From assembly GCA_016879935.1 (NCBI GenBank), contig JAACJQ010000204.1, forward strand, positions 1 through 38,811: DNA of 38,811 nt. Reading direction: 5' to 3'. Numbering within the stretch: the first letter of the stretch is position 1; each line of letters opens with the position of its first letter. A program made the position numbers and the translations under genes. The notes beneath the pieces were generated by a model that was given only the letters and a program-made list of their open reading frames with translations, was not told where the DNA came from and ran no database searches. The stretch comes from Archangiaceae bacterium. GTDB taxonomy: Bacteria; Myxococcota; Myxococcia; Myxococcales; Myxococcaceae. Below, piece by piece: positions 15,283 to 22,757 of the stretch.

Positions 15283-17010
15283 CTACTCGACGGCCTCAGG
15301 CCCAGCGGCTTCGAAGTCGTCGAAGCCGTCCATCGTGCGCAGGAGCGCCCGCGAGTAGTTGTAGCAAGGGTGTTCGCGTGTAGGGAAATGCTCGGGAATG
15401 TTCTCGAGCACCTGGCGCCCTTCGGCATACGCGCCGGGCCGGGTGTTCACGATGCCCTTGAACTTGATGATCATCGCGTTGCACTTGCGATCGAGCTCAG
15501 GGCGAATCTCTTTCATGCGCGTTCGCGAGAGCGTGAGCAGCTCGGCAGGCGCGTCTGGCGTCGCCTCGAGCAGCAGCCATGCCTCGCGGTAGATCTTCCA
15601 CGCGCGAAACAGGTTCGCGGCGCCGACCTCGCGAAGCTCCCAGGCCTTCGTCGCCTTTTCGATCTCACCCTGCGCCCGCCGCCGCGCCTCCTCGGCCGAC
15701 ATCTCGGGCACCGGAATGATCTCGACCCACAGGTTCCAGATCTTCCAGTCCTCGTCGCCGGGCGGGTTCTTCGTGTTGTCGAAGACGATCAGGTTCTCGT
15801 CACGGGGTTTGAGCACCGAGGCGGGCAAGATCATCTCCACCTCGCGCGAGTCGACGTCGATGTTGTCGGGAGGAACCGTGCCCAGGTCTTGCCCGTTCAG
15901 GTTCAGCGTCACCTCGTCGGTCGAGATGTTGGCCGCCTGATAGTGGAGGACTCCGACGATGCGGGTCGGCGAAGTGGCGGTGAACGTGAACGACTTCTGA
16001 TCGGGCGTTCGGAAGGTGACGTTGCCCTGCCCGAAGCTGTCTTCGATGAGCGTTCCGTCGGCCGCGAAGCTCTTGGGCTCGGGTCGATTCACCTTCGTGC
16101 GCGGCCACACGACGTACCCCGCGAGCCCCACCGTGCCGACGATGAGCAACGTCCCGAAGACGGCGAGCAACGCCCGCGCGGGCTTCGGAAGATCCTGCCA
16201 CAGCAATTGAACGCGGCCGCCCGTCGACTGTTGGAGCTGGCGCCGCATGCGCGCCTTCTCGGCCGCCGTCAGCTCGACGACCTCGGAGTCTTCGCCCTCC
16301 GCCTTGGCCAGCGCGCGCGAGGACCTGCGCTCGAGGCCGCCACGCGAGGCGCGCTCGGGGCCCGACGCTCGTGGCGGAACGGCGCTGGCCCGTGAGGCTC
16401 GCTGAGCGAGGGCCTTGGGCTTGGGCACGTCGACGAACATCGTCGAGTCTGCCTGCTCTTCGCCCCCCACGTCGCCGGTGGAGTCCGGCTCGCCGTCGTC
16501 ACCACCGGTGTCGCTCGGCTCGCCCTCTGCGATCTCGTCTTCGTCACCCTCCGCATTCGTCGCGTCCGGGCGCGCGACTGCAGCAAGCTTCCGAGACGCG
16601 ATCGGCTTCGACGGGCTCGACCTCGTGGGGAGCCGCGTCACGTTCGGGTCGTCGTCGGCGGGCGGCTCGTCGGCTGAGTCGTCCATCGTGCCCGAAGGCG
16701 CGGGAGCCATCGTCTCGTCGAGCGCGAGCTCGAACTTGAAGACGGTGTCACCGATCATGATCGAGTCGCCGCTCTTCAACTCCCTGGCCTGTTTGATGGC
16801 AGCGTTGTTCAGGCGCGTTCCGTTGGCGCTGCCCAGATCTTCGACGAAGTACTTGCCGCCCTTCTCGAAGACGCGCGCATGACTGCGCGACGCGGCGCCG
16901 TCTTTGACGACGACGTCGTTGTCTGCCGTGCGGCCAAACCGAGCCTCGTCGGTGAACGAGAACTCCTCGCCCGCGCCAGCGCCTTTCGAGACCTTGAGAT
17001 GGAAGGCCAC
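15283..17010 (-). CDS. FHA domain protein with a membrane span and C-terminal periplasmic domain
   Basis: 575 residues with a GTG start. Residues 1-95 are an FHA domain, which binds phosphothreonine: FGR at 25-27, SRSH at 41-44 and NGT at 63-65 are the conserved binding residues. A ~150-residue acidic and then Arg/Ser-rich disordered linker (~100-250) follows, then one membrane span (LLAVFGTLLIVGTVGLAGY, ~282-300) and a ~270-residue C-terminal domain starting with a beta-rich part and ending in helices (RRRAQGEIEKATKAWELRE). So the protein reads phospho-Thr in the cytoplasm and reaches the periplasm. FHA proteins often accompany Tad and type VI machines as kinase-controlled regulators; that role here is inference from position. 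Confidence 0.82.
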   Translation of the reverse strand: MAFHLKVSKGAGAGEEFSFTDEARFGRTADNDVVVKDGAASRSHARVFEKGGKYFVEDLGSANGTRLNNAAIKQARELKSGDSIMIGDTVFKFELALDETMAPAPSGTMDDSADEPPADDDPNVTRLPTRSSPSKPIASRKLAAVARPDATNAEGDEDEIAEGEPSDTGGDDGEPDSTGDVGGEEQADSTMFVDVPKPKALAQRASRASAVPPRASGPERASRGGLERRSSRALAKAEGEDSEVVELTAAEKARMRRQLQQSTGGRVQLLWQDLPKPARALLAVFGTLLIVGTVGLAGYVVWPRTKVNRPEPKSFAADGTLIEDSFGQGNVTFRTPDQKSFTFTATSPTRIVGVLHYQAANISTDEVTLNLNGQDLGTVPPDNIDVDSREVEMILPASVLKPRDENLIVFDNTKNPPGDEDWKIWNLWVEIIPVPEMSAEEARRRAQGEIEKATKAWELREVGAANLFRAWKIYREAWLLLEATPDAPAELLTLSRTRMKEIRPELDRKCNAMIIKFKGIVNTRPGAYAEGRQVLENIPEHFPTREHPCYNYSRALLRTMDGFDDFEAAGPEAVE

Positions 17011-17120
17011 GGCCCGAGCGAATACGCCCGCAGCGATCAGGTCAAGCCTCGCCTGTCGGACGGCTCCCTTTCTTTCGACCCACTTGTCCCCGGCCGCCGT
17101 TCGTGGCTTGCGGTTGCCCC

Positions 17121-17852
17121 ATGCGCTCCGTCATCGCAGGTCTCGACGTCGTGACCGTTCAGCACAAGCCGCAGGTGCCACCCGATGGCGTGGTGGTGCT
17201 CTGCCACGGCTTCGGAGCCCCCGGCACCGACCTGGTCGGACTCGCCGAGGCCCTCGTTGCCATCGAGCCTTCACTTGCAGCCGTGCGGTTCGTCTTCCCG
17301 GCAGCCCCGCTCGATCTCGCGAACCTCGGCTACGGCCATTCGCGCGCATGGTGGATGATCGACTTCGACGTGATCGCTCAGCTGAGAACCGCGAGCCCCG
17401 AGGCCCTGCGCGAGTTCAGAAAGAACGAACCAGAAGGAATGCCGGCGGCCCGAAAAGCCGTCCACGCGCTCGTCGGCGAGGTGATGAATGCCTCGCGGCT
17501 GCCGTATTCGAAGCTCGTGCTCGGCGGCTTCTCACAAGGGGCGATGATCTCCACCGACGTCGCCCTGCGCCTCGAAGAGGCGCCTGCAGGGTTGGCCGTG
17601 CTGTCAGGAACCCTTTTGACCGAGGACGTCTGGCGGAAGAAGGCGACAGCGCGCGCTGGCCTGCCCGTGTTTCAGTCACACGGCCGCGTTGACGCCGTGT
17701 TGCCGTTCACCGCCGCGCGGTGGCTCGAGCAACTGCTCGTCGAGGCCGGCCTCGCCGTCGACTTCACCGAGTTCGAGGGCGGTCACGAGATTCCACTCGA
17801 GGTTCTCCACCGCCTCGCCGCGTTCTTGAACCAGACCCTGAAGCTTCGTTGA
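17121..17852 (+). CDS. Phospholipase/carboxylesterase family alpha/beta hydrolase
   Basis: 243 residues from the ATG at 17121; a GTG at 17103 would add six residues. The oxyanion-hole motif HGFGAPG is at 29-35, the nucleophile elbow GFSQG puts Ser138 in place, and Asp191 (GRVDAVLP) and His222 (EGGHEI) complete the triad. Length and order match the esterase group that includes bacterial carboxylesterase and acyl-protein thioesterase homologues. No signal peptide, so cytoplasmic. Divergent from the FHA gene, and 67 bases before the hydroxylase gene on the same strand. Confidence 0.9.
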   Translation: MRSVIAGLDVVTVQHKPQVPPDGVVVLCHGFGAPGTDLVGLAEALVAIEPSLAAVRFVFPAAPLDLANLGYGHSRAWWMIDFDVIAQLRTASPEALREFRKNEPEGMPAARKAVHALVGEVMNASRLPYSKLVLGGFSQGAMISTDVALRLEEAPAGLAVLSGTLLTEDVWRKKATARAGLPVFQSHGRVDAVLPFTAARWLEQLLVEAGLAVDFTEFEGGHEIPLEVLHRLAAFLNQTLKLR

Positions 17853-17919
17853 TGGCCATCAACCCATCGAAAACGCTGGGGTTGCTTGCGTCATCAGGGC
17901 TCGGCTATGTGGCGCGCCC

Positions 17920-18549
17920 ATGAACACCTCGGACCCGATGCGCGACTACGTTCGCCACACGCAGGGACGGATGTACCAGAGCGACTTCTTCGAGTTCTTC
18001 TCGAAGGTGCACCCGTCGATGCCGTTCCTCTTCTGGATCCCCATGGTGGCCTACGTGATGGGCTCGTCGCTGATGAACGGCACGACGACCTGGCAGATCA
18101 CCCTCGGAGCCATTCCGCTGGGCTTCCTCACCTGGCAGTTCCTCGAGTACTTCGTTCACAAGAACATCTTCCACCTCTGGCCTGGCTGGACGGGCCATGG
18201 GTTTCATCACAAGTACCCGGACGACCCCGCGCGACTGGTGATGCCGCTCCCCGTGAGCATCGCGTTGGCGAGCATCATCGCGGGGCTGCTGTGGCTGGTG
18301 GGCCGGCCCGACCTCACCGTTCCCTTCTGGAGCGGCATCGTCGTCGGATACCTCTGGTACGACTTCATGCACTGGTCCACGCACTACCGCCCCCCCAGCA
18401 CCGAGCGCGGAAAGGCGCTGCGTGCTCACCACATGGCGCACCACTTCGCGGACCCCGACAAGAACTTCGGCATCAGCCATATGTGGATGGACGCGCTGCT
18501 CGGCACCTCGCTCAAGCGCAGCGGAGACGACGAGAAGGCCAAGAGCTGA
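17920..18549 (+). CDS. Sterol desaturase/fatty acid hydroxylase superfamily protein
   Basis: 209 residues. Di-iron His motifs are complete and in order: H80xxxxH85 (EYFVHKNIFH), H93xxHH97 (HGFHH), H151xxxH155 and H170H171xxH174H175 (HHMAHH), with another His at 187. Three or four hydrophobic segments surround them, making an integral inner-membrane O2-dependent hydroxylase or desaturase acting on a lipid. The size is close to the short fatty-acid 2-hydroxylase-like and carotene-hydroxylase-like members. The exact lipid is unknown. A strong terminator follows at 18574. Confidence 0.88.
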   Translation: MNTSDPMRDYVRHTQGRMYQSDFFEFFSKVHPSMPFLFWIPMVAYVMGSSLMNGTTTWQITLGAIPLGFLTWQFLEYFVHKNIFHLWPGWTGHGFHHKYPDDPARLVMPLPVSIALASIIAGLLWLVGRPDLTVPFWSGIVVGYLWYDFMHWSTHYRPPSTERGKALRAHHMAHHFADPDKNFGISHMWMDALLGTSLKRSGDDEKAKS

Positions 18550-18573
18550 ACCTCCGATTGCTGGGTGACAGGA

Positions 18574-18602
18574 GGGCCCGTCGGAGACGACGGGCCCTTT
18601 TT
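18574..18602 (+). terminator. Rho-independent terminator
   Basis: A perfect 10-bp stem (GGGCCCGTCG with CGACGGGCCC), a GAGA loop and five T residues directly after it, 24 bases past the hydroxylase stop. It ends the plus-strand unit. Confidence 0.93.
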
Positions 18603-19646
18603 CGTTCTCACGAACGAAGAGAGACGCGGCAGCTCAGTCGGGCCCGCGGAGGCGAAGCAGGTCGTGGAGCGTGGCGCCTCGAGCCGGCCGCCGATTCTCG
18701 TGGACGAGCGCTTCCTTTGCGCCGAGCCGGTGATGTCCTTCAGCAACGCAGGCTCCACCGTCAGCATGAGCGGCGCGGTGCTCGGCGGGCACAGCGGGAA
18801 CGTCGTCTTGACGAGTCTCGGTTCGTCGAAGCAACGGCCTCGATGCGCGGCGAGTGCGTTCGAGCGCCACGTGACGCCCCCAGCCGTGCTCACCCAGCCA
18901 GAGCAGCATCAGATCACCCGTTCGGTTTGGGCAGTTCGAAGTCGAGGAGCCCACGACGCGAAGCTGCGACGTGAGGTGTCACCGCTGGTACACCGGTCGC
19001 GCCCACGCGCTTCGGCTGGGTCAAGGCAACAGAGAAGCGGGTGCAGGCTCTGCGAGATGGCCACGAGGTCGTGTCTCGGCAGGCCCGCGGGCAAGTCGTG
19101 CAGGACGGCCTCGACGAACGAGATGTGCTCGACATGTGCGGCCTGCACTTGAGATCGCAGGGCTGATCGAGGGCGCTCCGAAGCATCAGGTGAAAGTCGG
19201 TCGCGAAGAATCGGGCGACGTCCGCGATCGATGACCGCGAGCGGGCAGGGCTCGCACCCTCTGGCCCATGTGTGGTGACTTCTCCTCGAGAAGGTCCGAC
19301 CACAATGGGTGTCTCGCCCCTTTCATCTCGGTCGCGCCACCGGCATGAAGACTCGTTCGCCGCCGACCCAGGGCCGTAGGCGTCGGTCGCGATCACGTCG
19401 TTGTTCGCACTGGCCGGGGCGGCCTCGCCGGTCCCTCCGAGTAACGCCCGTCAAGTTGCTCGTAGTCAGCGGGGAAGCGCGTACACCGGCGACCAACGCC
19501 GACAGGTCACGCGCGTCGACACACCACCAACGGGCAACTGTCGAAGCCGCAGTAGACGTGCTTCCACGGCCGTTGAGGGTTGAGACAGAAAGGCAGAGAC
19601 CGCCGCGTCGAGTTCGCCCGTGGGGTCGAGCCGCTGAGAGGGCCGG
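18603..19646. pseudogene. Gene-free region with decayed coding sequence
   Basis: About 1.04 kb lie between the terminator and the convergent OPX gene with no intact gene. Coding-like third-position GC bias appears in patches. On the minus strand, a patch reading DVARFFATDFHLML continues after a frame change as HISFVEAVLHDLPAGLPRHD (about 19,240-19,010) and returns to the first frame for an end reading GLLDFELPKPNG with a stop at 18,914. Another minus-strand patch near 19,450-19,600 has an in-frame TGA. Around 18,640-18,840 both a plus frame and a minus frame share biased third positions, so the strand cannot be decided. This looks like one or two genes inactivated by frameshifts and stops. 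No family is recognised and no insertion-sequence ends were seen. Confidence 0.45.
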
Positions 19647-20258
19647 CTAGAGGAAGCCTTCGGGAACGAAGACGATGTCACCAGGCTGCAGGGCGAAGTT
19701 CTTCTCGCTGCCATTGATGATGTCCTCGACCTTCACGGGAACGCGTGTCTCGCGACCCTCGATCAGTCGGGTGACGTTCACTCCGTTGCGGGCGGCGGTG
19801 CGATTGAAGCCTCCGGCGGAACTCACGGCGGCGACGATGGTCATTCCCTCTTCGTAGGGGAACGAGCCCGGCTTCGAGACATCACCGAAGACGAAGATCC
19901 GCTTGGAGTTGAACTCCTTCACCATCACCGTCACCTGCGGACGGCGCACATAGCCTTGCTTCAGGCAGCCAGTGATCGCGTCAGCCGCCAGGCTCGGCGT
20001 GAGCTCAGAGACGCGAACCTTTCCGCAAAGCGGGTAGTCGATCACGCCTTCTGGGGAGACTCGGTAGATGCCGGAGAGATCAGGCTCCTGGTAGACGCGA
20101 ACTTCCAGGAAATCGCCCGTGCCCAGCGTGTTGGCCCGAATGCCGCCATCGGGAATGGGCAGGTCCTCGGGGCGAAGCTGACCGCCAAGAGGTCGCGGAG
20201 TACGGCACGCTGTTGCCGCAAGCAGGAGCAGGCTGAAAACGAAGAGGAGCTGACGCAT
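19647..20258 (-). CDS. Short outer-membrane polysaccharide export (OPX, Wza-like) lipoprotein
   Basis: 203 residues from the ATG at 20258; the lipobox AATAC places the lipidated Cys at 18. The Poly_export domain spans about 44-118 (TLGTGDFLEVRVYQEPDLSG, then FNSKRIFVFGDV), followed by one SLBB domain (~130-195: PGSFPYEEGMT, SSAGGFN, LQPGDIVFVPEGF). E. coli Wza (~380 residues) has extra SLBB repeats and a C-terminal helix that forms the outer-membrane pore; both are missing. In Myxococcus, short OPX proteins of this kind act with a separate beta-barrel. The gene directly upstream (7 bases) encodes such a barrel. Confidence 0.88.
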   Translation of the reverse strand: MRQLLFVFSLLLLAATACRTPRPLGGQLRPEDLPIPDGGIRANTLGTGDFLEVRVYQEPDLSGIYRVSPEGVIDYPLCGKVRVSELTPSLAADAITGCLKQGYVRRPQVTVMVKEFNSKRIFVFGDVSKPGSFPYEEGMTIVAAVSSAGGFNRTAARNGVNVTRLIEGRETRVPVKVEDIINGSEKNFALQPGDIVFVPEGFL

Positions 20259-20265
20259 CGGACCT

Positions 20266-21519
20266 TCAGTACCGGAAGGTGAGCCGAAGGTTCGCCTCAT
20301 GTCGCACGAAGTTGATTCCGGTCTGCGTGCTCTGCGTCGAGGAGCGGTAGCCGAGGCCGTACGTCGCGCTGATGACGAACCACGACGTGACCGTGAAGGC
20401 GGGGCCAACGTTGAGGCCGACGAGCAGGTCGTTTCGGTTTGCCACGGCGCCCATCGGCGCGAAGAACGTGAAGTAGTCGACCGATGCCGTGCCGTTCAGC
20501 GTGAGGCGATCAGAGAAGAACCCGAGCCGAGCGTTGAGATAGCCACGGTCGTTGGCGAACGTGCCGTAGGCGGGCACCGGCATCATGTCGCGGAGGTACC
20601 CGATGGCGACCGAGGTCGAGTCGCCGACCAAGTAGGTCAGCTCTGCCTGCCCGATGGGAGCTGCGCGTTGAGTCGCACCGAAGTCGTAGGCGGCACCGGC
20701 GAGCAACGTGAGCGAGAACCTCGGCGTGATGAGACCCGCCAAGCCGGCGCGCCCACGAAGAATGTTGGCGGGCTGATTGGTCGAGGCGGTGTTGAAGTAG
20801 GTGCGGTAGTCGAAGTTGACGTCGAGAATCGCAGCGGTCTTCGGAAGAAACCTGAACCGCGAACCAAGGGCGAAGTTCAGGTTGCTGTAGTTCATGTTGG
20901 CGACGAGTGCGGGGTCGCACGTGATGTCGCCAGCCGGGCATGTGGTGAGTCCGGTCAACAGCGGCTCGAAGAACTCCACTGACCACGTGACACGTGGCGT
21001 GAACTCAAGGGCGCGACCACCCGGACGAATGGGAACGCCCAGGTACAACGAGTTGAAGAGCGACACCACGCCAATGCCTGCAGAAGGATTCTGCGTGCGA
21101 TCAGATCGCGTGAAAGTGTCGCCAATGTCCACCGAGACGGCGCCATCACGATTGAAGGAGGTGTCGAGACCAACCAAGGCCTGCAGGCGCGAGAGACTCC
21201 GTGATGTTGGCGAGAGTATGCCCGAGAAGATCAGGTACTCAGCGTTGCCACCGAACTTCACAAGCGTGGAGGGCGTCTCAAGGCTGTACGAAAGCCCCAG
21301 ACGCGGCACGAACAAGATCTCGGGGCTGGGAACGCCAACTCCGGAGAAGTACCCAACGAGCGAATCGAACCGGCTATCGACCTCGCCCAGAAGATGAAGG
21401 CGACCATCACCGACCTTGAAGCCCACCGGGGCGCCCGCCTGGCCGAACGCAGACGTCGCCACGCACAGTGCCAGCAGCACCGAGATCGCCCCCGGCCTCA
21501 CGAGTCCCCTCCGATTCAT
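20266..21519 (-). CDS. Outer-membrane beta-barrel, probable polysaccharide exit pore partner of the OPX protein
   Basis: 417 residues with a cleavable signal peptide (VLLALCVATSAFGQ, ~residues 14-27). The mature ~390 residues are alternating amphipathic strands separated by short turns and longer loops (RLHLLGEVDSRFDSL, FGGNAEYLIFSG, ATYGLGYRSST), ending in an aromatic strand (HEANLRLTFRY) as expected for a barrel recognised by the BAM machine. The size suits about 16-18 strands. Two Cys lie in one loop (TTCPAGDITCDP). In M. xanthus the EPS, slime-type and biosurfactant pathways each pair a short OPX with a barrel of this size (EpsX/Wzp proteins); assigning this one to a given pathway is inference. 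Confidence 0.8.
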   Translation of the reverse strand: MNRRGLVRPGAISVLLALCVATSAFGQAGAPVGFKVGDGRLHLLGEVDSRFDSLVGYFSGVGVPSPEILFVPRLGLSYSLETPSTLVKFGGNAEYLIFSGILSPTSRSLSRLQALVGLDTSFNRDGAVSVDIGDTFTRSDRTQNPSAGIGVVSLFNSLYLGVPIRPGGRALEFTPRVTWSVEFFEPLLTGLTTCPAGDITCDPALVANMNYSNLNFALGSRFRFLPKTAAILDVNFDYRTYFNTASTNQPANILRGRAGLAGLITPRFSLTLLAGAAYDFGATQRAAPIGQAELTYLVGDSTSVAIGYLRDMMPVPAYGTFANDRGYLNARLGFFSDRLTLNGTASVDYFTFFAPMGAVANRNDLLVGLNVGPAFTVTSWFVISATYGLGYRSSTQSTQTGINFVRHEANLRLTFRY

Positions 21520-21586
21520 CGGTCAGCCGTCCGTAGCACACCCGGCCGGGTGTCCAAGTAGTTTCGAGGTCACGAGAGTCAGCAGG

Positions 21587-22201
21587 TCACATGGTCGGAC
21601 TTGCAGGCGGCGGCCGCGAGTCAACAGTGCGAGAGAAGCCAGTCACCGTCGAGGGATCGCCTTTTGGCAGATAGTCCGGCGTCTCGACTTCGATGGTCGC
21701 GTTTTCGTCCGCGCGGAACGCGAGCTGACCCATGCACTGCTCGGCTTCAGCACGCAGCTGATCGACCTTCGACCGGGCGATCGTCACCTTCGTGAATTCG
21801 TGATCGGCAGACTGCGACTCGCGGCGCGCAACGGCTTCTTGCAGCGCGACATCGGACTGCTCAGAGATTCGAAGCAGCCCTTTGATCTGGGTGAGCTTCT
21901 CGTTCACGCAGGTGAGCTTCACGACGTCCTTCGTGTTGCGTGCCTCTTCGAGCTTCTGAAGAACGTCCTTCAGGGCGGCGCGCATCACCGAGAGAGAATC
22001 GGAGCTGACCTTGAGCTTCTCGTTGTCGGGAACTTTGGAAGCCTCGACCGCCTGCCCAGCAGGCGCGGCAGGAGGCGCGTTCTGCGCGACGGCAAAAGTT
22101 GCCAGCGCGATCACGGCAGCTGCGATGAACCAGCGAGACGACACAGGTACCCCCACCCGGGAGAGACGAAAGAGACTGGAAAACTTAAGGTTCGTCGCCA
22201 T
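21587..22201 (-). CDS. Hypothetical secreted helical protein
   Basis: 204 residues from the ATG at 22201. A basic N-terminus is followed by a hydrophobic segment (WFIAAAVIALATFAVAQ), probably a cleaved signal peptide; an Ala/Pro linker comes next. Residues ~60-160 are strongly helical and charged (LKDVLQKLEEARNTKD, VDQLRAEAEQCMGQL), likely coiled coil, with two Cys (LTCVNEK and EQCMG) placed to bridge the two helices. The tail is Pro/Ser/Thr-rich. It sits between the cNMP-binding and barrel genes, so a periplasmic role in polysaccharide export is possible. No family recognised. Confidence 0.75.
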   Translation of the reverse strand: MATNLKFSSLFRLSRVGVPVSSRWFIAAAVIALATFAVAQNAPPAAPAGQAVEASKVPDNEKLKVSSDSLSVMRAALKDVLQKLEEARNTKDVVKLTCVNEKLTQIKGLLRISEQSDVALQEAVARRESQSADHEFTKVTIARSKVDQLRAEAEQCMGQLAFRADENATIEVETPDYLPKGDPSTVTGFSRTVDSRPPPASPTM

Positions 22202-22257
22202 GTAAGTCAATGGAGGTCGTGCTCCATCAACTTGGTGCCCACCCATGGCTCACCGAT

Positions 22258-22716
22258 TCATGCCTGACGAAGACCTCCACCCGCCAACTTGCTGTTCGCG
22301 TCGCGAAGCCGTGCTGAGAGCATTCTCGCGATGTTGATGACGATGAAGGTGAAGCCGTCTCGGTGGAGACGGCGAAAAGCAGTGAGCTTCTCGCTCGACA
22401 GGTGGAGCAGCTCACAGGCCGTGCGCGCCTTGATCGTCGCCGACCGGTACTCCTTGTCGATCAGGCTCATCTCGCCGAAGAACTGCTGCGGGCCGAGGGT
22501 CGCGATGCACCTGGGCGTTCCGCTCGCGTCCCGGCGAACCACCTCGACCTCGCCCTGTGCCAGCACGAAGACACTGTCTCCAAGCTGACCTTCCTCGAAG
22601 AGCACCTCACCCGCTTCGACCCGCACCTCACTCGCAAGCTGCGCGACGGCTGCGAGCTCCTCGTTCGAGAGCATGTCGAAGAGTGACGAGCCGGAGAGGA
22701 CGGCGACGCGGTCCAT
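22258..22716 (-). CDS. Cyclic nucleotide-binding domain protein (no DNA-binding domain)
   Basis: 152 residues from the ATG at 22716. It is essentially one CAP-family cyclic nucleotide-binding domain: beta-roll strands (GEVLFEEGQLGDSVFVLAQGEVEV), the phosphate-binding cassette FFGEMSLIDKEYRSATIKA with the conserved Glu and the Arg that grips the cyclic phosphate, and a C-terminal helix (~125-145). There is no helix-turn-helix, so it should act by protein contact rather than as a transcription factor. It lies 41 bases after the GltG-like gene and before the barrel/OPX genes, a suitable place to tie cyclic nucleotide level to motility or polysaccharide output (inference). Confidence 0.85.
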   Translation of the reverse strand: MDRVAVLSGSSLFDMLSNEELAAVAQLASEVRVEAGEVLFEEGQLGDSVFVLAQGEVEVVRRDASGTPRCIATLGPQQFFGEMSLIDKEYRSATIKARTACELLHLSSEKLTAFRRLHRDGFTFIVINIARMLSARLRDANSKLAGGGLRQA

Positions 22717-22757
22717 TCGCGGAGGAGTCTGCCAGCATTCCGCTGGAGCCGCGACGA

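Noticed and set aside
18603-19646. Insertion sequence or CRISPR array in the gene-poor region
   Set aside because: No terminal inverted repeats, transposase motif or regularly spaced repeats were found.
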